DNA from: Siphonodentalium dalli
Lineage: Eukaryota; Mollusca; Scaphopoda; Gadilida; Siphonodentaliidae
DNA length: 64,000 bases
Assembly (NCBI GenBank): GCA_032622095.1
Contig: CP136069.1
Coordinates: forward strand, 12,296,036-12,360,035
Direction of reading: 5' to 3'
Positions 59,120 through 64,000 of this stretch are shown here, piece after piece. Numbering within the stretch: the first letter of the stretch is position 1; each line of letters starts with the position of its first letter. The position numbers were made by a program, and so were the translations under genes. Below the pieces are notes generated by a model that did not search any database, was not told the DNA's origin, and saw only the letters and a program-made list of their open reading frames with translations.

Positions 59120-59800
59120 CTGTGGGTCTGGGGAGGGGGTGTCTCACCCCACCACCAAATTTGGTAAAAAATTTCAACAGTCGGAAATTTCATATCTGAC
59201 ACAACATTATTTGGAAATTTCACACCAACAATAGGTTGAAATTGTTCTTGTAGCTTGATTTTCCAACAATTTATTAGGGGGATTTGTTGTTCCGGACCAA
59301 CCTTTGCATATTTACCTACTTTTCGTCAATTGTTTTGACTGAAATGGCCATCAGTTGGTAAATTTCCAACCTATGGGAGTGGAGTTGTCAGGTCGAAAAT
59401 TTCGAACAGTTGGAAAGCTTGTGTCCAGGTCTGTCACCCGTCATCAGTCAAAAACTTCTATAGTTAATTTAAGAAGACAATATTTTCCTGTATTTGATAA
59501 AAAAATGGGGTCATCAGTTGGCAATTTTACAACTCAAGTGGGGGTGTAAGGTTGGAAATTTCAAACACTAGGAAAGCCTGAGGACAGTCTAGAAGCTAGG
59601 AGTTTGCATTATTTTGTTGAGATTTCAAAATTTTCTCACACCGGTGTGTCCCGACTCTCATCATGGCCAATAAAAAAACTGCTAATTAGCTTAAGAAAAC
59701 ATTGTTCTTTTAAATTTTGGACCGAAATGGTCATTAGTTGGGAATTTTCGAACATAGGGGGTGTATCAGATTTGAAATTTCCAACACTTTCTTGTTCAGA
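59120..59800 (-). repeat. Fragment of the Harbinger-interior repeat and degenerate duplications
   Basis: 59120-59265 is the reverse complement of 28017-28165 (GTGTCTCACCCC, AATTTCAACAGTCGGAAATTTC, AATAGGTTGAAATTGTTCTT). Further down, GGAAATTTC.AACA and TCA.TTGG.AATTTTC recur to 59800, suggesting more eroded copies. Confidence 0.6.
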
Positions 59801-59984
59801 TTTCAAAATGTTCTCACACCGGTCCGAATCATGGTCAGTCGGGTATGTCATGTGCTCTCGCCCGTGGTCATGTCAATTTGTCAAGATCCGATCTTCACCA
59901 AACATAATATGGATTATTGGAGTAACATCTAAATGAGAGATTACCATTCCCACCTCGCCTGAAATTCTAGTAAAACAAAATATG

Positions 59985-60740
59985 TCTACCAACGACCATC
60001 GTGTTTTACTCTTTGTTTGACTAAATCCTTTACAGCACCCTACATGTGGATTTCAAATTTGAAACAATCGGCACACCATGCAGCTCATAATTATTAGTGA
60101 CATGCTTTGAAAATTTACGGGTACATGTATGTTTGGGATTATATCTAGATGGTAATTATTGAATTTGAACGATTTTCGATGAAAAACATGGCCACTGGCA
60201 GTCATCTTGTATTTTACACTTTACGTCACGAAATTCTTTGACACACCCTGCATGCCACAACCTTCATTCGATTGTCACAAAACGTAATATGGACCCTCGA
60301 GATGACCTCTAGATGGGAGATTACCACTTTAGTTATTATGGTTGGCATACCAACATCCTCGTGATTGTGGGGTTCCACACAGAGGTACCACTATAATCAA
60401 AGTAATTTACTTAAAAAAACGGGGTGATATCCCGGTAACGACCATGGTATTACTGGTAGTATACGGTATACACATCGGTATCACGATGGTAACTGCGGTG
60501 GAGTTACGGTACTGTTTGATCGGGGACGTACCCAGAGGGTCTCTATTAGGGGGTGTCCAATTCGGAAAATTCCAACAATGCACCCCTTCCCCTTGAATCT
60601 GACCAAAACATAAGTTTTGCATATTTCCGTTTGCACCTTGCACCACCCTTGCACAGACATAATAGTTTAGATATATTCATAAACCATGGCGCTACATACC
60701 CAGTATCAGAACATTCAGATATCTGAACTGATAATTCCAT
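59985..60740 (+). repeat. Long interspersed repeat family F, copy 2
   Basis: Same order and orientation as 39945-40730, with small indels. The two copies lie about 20 kb apart, one inside intron 1 and one upstream of the gene. Confidence 0.75.
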
Positions 60741-60741
60741 A

Positions 60742-60860
60742 AATATATGTTATAAGCACCACGTCTGATTTATAAGTGAAATAAAGATCACAAGCGCCCG
60801 GTAGGGCGCGAGTGATCTTTATTTCACTTATAAATTGGACGCGGTGCTTATGACATATTT
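60742..60860. repeat. Long hairpin, about 50-bp arms
   Basis: The arms contain ATAAGCACC.CGTC, TTTATAAGTGAAATAAAG and ATCAC.AGCGCCC, with the centre GGTA at about 60802. The arms match almost throughout. Likely a foldback MITE inserted directly after the family F copy. Confidence 0.88.
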
Positions 60861-60869
60861 AGATGCCCA

Positions 60870-62170
60870 CATACTCGCAAAAATAAATTCGGATATTCTC
60901 TATTTATGTATGCAATGGAACCCCCTCGCAGTAACACGGTTCTGAAATAACCCAACTAGCTAAGGAGTAGCACATCAATTAATCAATAAATAGTTTGGTT
61001 AAATAGAATGGCTCCACTGTAAACTAACTTATCATCTGTTATTTATGATTTATGTGCGCGGTCCCCTTTTGTGCAGGGAGTGGGGGCATATTCCCCTCCG
61101 AAACTAAATATATAAAGCCTGTTGCAGCTAGTTATTAATAAATGTGAATTTGGCTTTCCGTAAAATTATATCCAGAAATTAAACCATCTTATCAGATCTA
61201 CTAGTACTTGTATAGGTTCGAACATCAGAAAATAACAGAAGCTGAGAACCTGGTGTGAATTGAACTGCGGTGGGGTCTCAAGCCTAACTACACCTGCACA
61301 CATATAAATAAAAACACAATTAAATCGCATTAAGTAGCTTGAGGATAGAAGTGATCCAAATAGTTCATTAATCAAGAGCGGGGTCCCTTTTGATTTAATT
61401 TAATTCAGTTTAATCGGACATTTGACTTTCAAAACTAGCTCCGACCTCAATTCATTTCAGAGGTGCGACTAGTTACTGCCAGGGCAAGCCCGGACACCCC
61501 CGGGCGGCCCCATAGACCAGTGGACATTGTAATATGATGGTTTATGGTAGTAGGATACAAATTAAACATAGATTATGAAAATTGACTTCCTGTGTCATCC
61601 ACCGGCGGGTTTGTTGACCCTTTTTGCGAATATTGACTAAAAGAACCCAGGAAGCTCGGTCAGACACAGACCCGATCACATTACATATTAATGACTAATG
61701 GTAGCGCGGCACTGGAAGACTGTGAAGATTGACTCGCCGTCATGTTCACGACTTGATGAATTGCAATGATCTTACAAATGTCCGATGATATCAGGCCAAT
61801 GTATTTAATAGTTTGTCCGTTTAGTTGGCAAGCGGCCAGTCCTAATTTTGCAATGCCAGTGGACTTTATTTATAATATCCTTTTTCGGTTAATCGAAGTT
61901 AAACAAGTTAACTTCTAAAATTTCGCCAAAATGTCTTTGCTACGTATTTATAGAAATGAATGTATGAATCATGAAGAGATGCTGTTAAATGTAACTAATA
62001 ACATAATTATGCTCCCATGCCATCCTTAAAATATTGCCGTAAATTGTAAAATCTGAGACCGATTTCCAAAATTCAAGGTAAATAAAAATGTGACAAAATC
62101 AGACTCAGAAATTATGTGAGAATTGGCACAAATGTTCGATATAATATAATGAATAATGAATGTCTTGTCG
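60870..62170. other. Upstream flank without recognised gene
   Basis: Carries AAATGTGAATTTGGC at about 61141, the right-flank word of family E without its palindromes. No other feature. Confidence 0.4.
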
Positions 62171-62177
62171 TTGACAA

Positions 62178-62237
62178 TGCCAAAATAGTGGACTGCGGCT
62201 CGTGGACAATTCATCCTCGAGGACCACTATTTTGGCA
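62178..62237. repeat. Short hairpin
   Basis: TGCCAAAATAGTGG (62178-62191) and CCACTATTTTGGCA (62224-62237) are a perfect inverted pair with a 32-base loop. Confidence 0.8.
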
Positions 62238-62578
62238 TAGTCATCTCCAAGCCATGCATGATCTATATCTTCTATACTATATATTTTGAGAACTCCGTGT
62301 ATTCGAGAGATAGCCCACACCCTCCGGACCTCAATGATATGATCGTGAATGAGTATTGATATACCCCACTAAACTTTGACAAACACCGGTAATGGTGTGT
62401 AGATCATTTACATATCTCTCCTATATATTTTGATACAATCTATCTAATTTACATATCTCTCTTATATATTTATGTTTGTGTGTGTGTTGTACTTCATACA
62501 AATCTACGATTCTCGACCGATCGGGACGAAACTTGGTACGTGTGTGTAGTTTGACCAGGCGGTGGTCGTTGTCGTATT

Positions 62579-63015
62579 GGCGAGCCCGTGCGACGCCCGG
62601 GCAGCGCATGCGCAGACGAGATCTCGGAAACGGGTCGAGCTATCGACTTGAAATTTGCTATGTGAATGTATCTTGCGCCGGGTACAAATTTGTGTCGGGT
62701 CGCCGAGCCCGTGCGACGCCCATGCAGCGCATGCGCAGACGAGATCTCGGAAACGGGTGGAGCTATCGACTTGAAATTTGCTATGTGAATGTATCTTGCG
62801 CCGGGTACCAATTTTATCGGGTCGCCGAGCCCGTGCGACGCCCGTGCAGCGCATGCGCAGACGAGATCTCGGAAACGGGTGGAGCTATCGACTTGAAATT
62901 TGTTATGTGAATGTATCTTGCGCCGGGTACAAATTTTATCGGGTCGTCGAGCCCGTGCGACGCCAGCTTCGCGCATGCGCAGACCAGATCTCGGAAACGG
63001 GTGGAGCTACCGGGT
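62579..63015 (+). repeat. 122-bp GC-rich tandem repeat, about 3.5 copies
   Basis: CGAGCCCGTGCGACGCC starts at 62581, 62704, 62826 and 62948 (periods 123, 122, 122). Each unit has GCGCATGCGC (in the first three preceded by CA), AGATCTCGGAAACGGGT, TATCGACTTGAAATTTG and TCTTGCGCCGGGTAC. Units are over 90% alike. Frames are open on both strands because the unit has few stops. I do not regard them as genes. Confidence 0.93.
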
Positions 63016-63019
63016 ACCA

Positions 63020-64000
63020 TTTTTTCTTATTGAAACGCGTGGAGCTAAACATTTAAAAAATATATATAAAAATGTCATGTTTCGGACAAGCCGCCGGTGG
63101 CGGGCTAACCTGCTAGTACTATATACATTGAATACTAATACTTATGATGCATCATGGTTAAGAGTTACGATTACTTTATCAAAAATATTGGAATTTTCTC
63201 TCAACATTCTTACTTATCAGGCTTGGACTATTTTATCAAGTAAAATGTAACTAAAATGTATGTATAGGTGTTTATTGATTTTATCACATTGGGGTGTATT
63301 TAGAAAAAAACAAATACTCAAGATGGCTTGCAAAATGTCCATACAATTTGATAGCAAAGTTTCTATATTCACTTATATCCCGAACATTATCTTCTGCTCT
63401 TCTGTAAATGTAGCAACTTGTGATTCACTTGGTTTTTAAACATGCTACTTAATCAACTGACAACTAAAGTTTATATTCTGGTTGTCCCTGTACATTATGG
63501 GGGCATGACAATTCCATTTTGAATGATTGTTATTTTGGCGAAAACTTCTTATGTGATGTTGGCCATGTTTCTGAATGAGCAGACTCTGAACATTATAACT
63601 GAGAGGGGCATAATGATATGCATAATGTGGTCCAATAACACGGGTAACCATTATAGACAAGTGGGTGTAAGACCAAGTTACAGAAGGCCTTTTAGAAAGT
63701 CAAACATGGAAATTAGTGAAAAGCTGCTTCATAAAATCGAATTCTGGCCCATTGGCATCAATTTGATTGACTAATATCATGAATACCATTTTCCCCATTG
63801 TCCATATAAAAGGATACAAAACTACCACACAAATGACAACATAGGCGCTCACTTTATACACAGCCACCTCACCCATGACGATATTATCCCACTTGGGTTA
63901 CCCGTACACACCAGGCATGACTACACAATCACCAGTCTCCATGCAACTACACCTATGACATAAACAGAGGATCTCACACGAGTTACTATTTGATACGAAA
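63020..64000. other. Window end, no recognised gene
   Basis: AT-rich. The reading frames at 63445-63774 show no domain and overlap on both strands. Confidence 0.35.

Noticed and set aside
62476-63250. Overlapping frames of up to 160 codons with repeated protein segments
   Set aside because: They are open on both strands because the 122-bp unit lacks stops. No known domain, no start context and no splice support.

Overview
The window looks like AT-rich nuclear DNA from an invertebrate animal. It has no operons. Its clearest gene is split by very long introns, and the rest is crowded with decayed transposons, foldback elements and tandem repeats. The mix of elements (non-LTR retrotransposons with an endonuclease or restriction-like end, a Penelope-like element with a GIY-YIG domain, Tc1-, Harbinger- and Kolobok-like short elements, a tRNA-derived SINE) and the secreted PAN/FN3/C-type-lectin protein suit a marine invertebrate such as a mollusc or lancelet. 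The sequence alone does not settle which.

The main gene lies on the minus strand from 53509 down to 2875. Four coding exons (53509-53263, 25049-24786, 16750-16550, 3092-2875) have AG acceptors and GTGAGT, GTGAGT and GTAAGT donors. All three introns are phase 1. Joined, they give an uninterrupted 930-base reading frame of 309 residues: signal peptide, PAN/Apple-like segment, one fibronectin type III domain and one C-type-lectin-like domain. The introns are about 28.2, 8.0 and 13.5 kb, so about 1.5% of the window is confidently coding.

By region: 1-2.9 kb holds the downstream flank with two Kolobok-like MITEs. Intron 3 (3.1-16.5 kb) carries a LINE endonuclease remnant (7.6 kb), two decayed copies of one RLE-type non-LTR ORF (9.4-10.25 and 13.25-14.7 kb), a LINE reverse transcriptase remnant (14.8-15.6 kb) and a 330-bp tandem repeat. 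Intron 2 (16.8-24.8 kb) contains a 2.8-kb element bounded by 460-bp inverted repeats and flanked by two arrays of the same minisatellite, plus a MITE ending about 24 bp inside the intron from the FN3 donor. Intron 1 (25-53 kb) contains a Harbinger-like element, a 47-bp tandem array, a SINE, a nested pair of TA-flanked elements, a Penelope-like element with inverted arms, a 2-kb satellite and arrays of CTTAAG-centred palindromes. Upstream of the gene (53.5-64 kb) lie an unassigned 90-codon ORF, a 165-bp satellite cut by two insertions, three long hairpins and a 122-bp GC-rich repeat.

Two plus-strand reading frames inside intron 1 (42.2-42.6 kb and 51.55-51.74 kb) and one just upstream of exon 1 (53.57-53.84 kb) look protein-like, but I cannot assign them to known genes.
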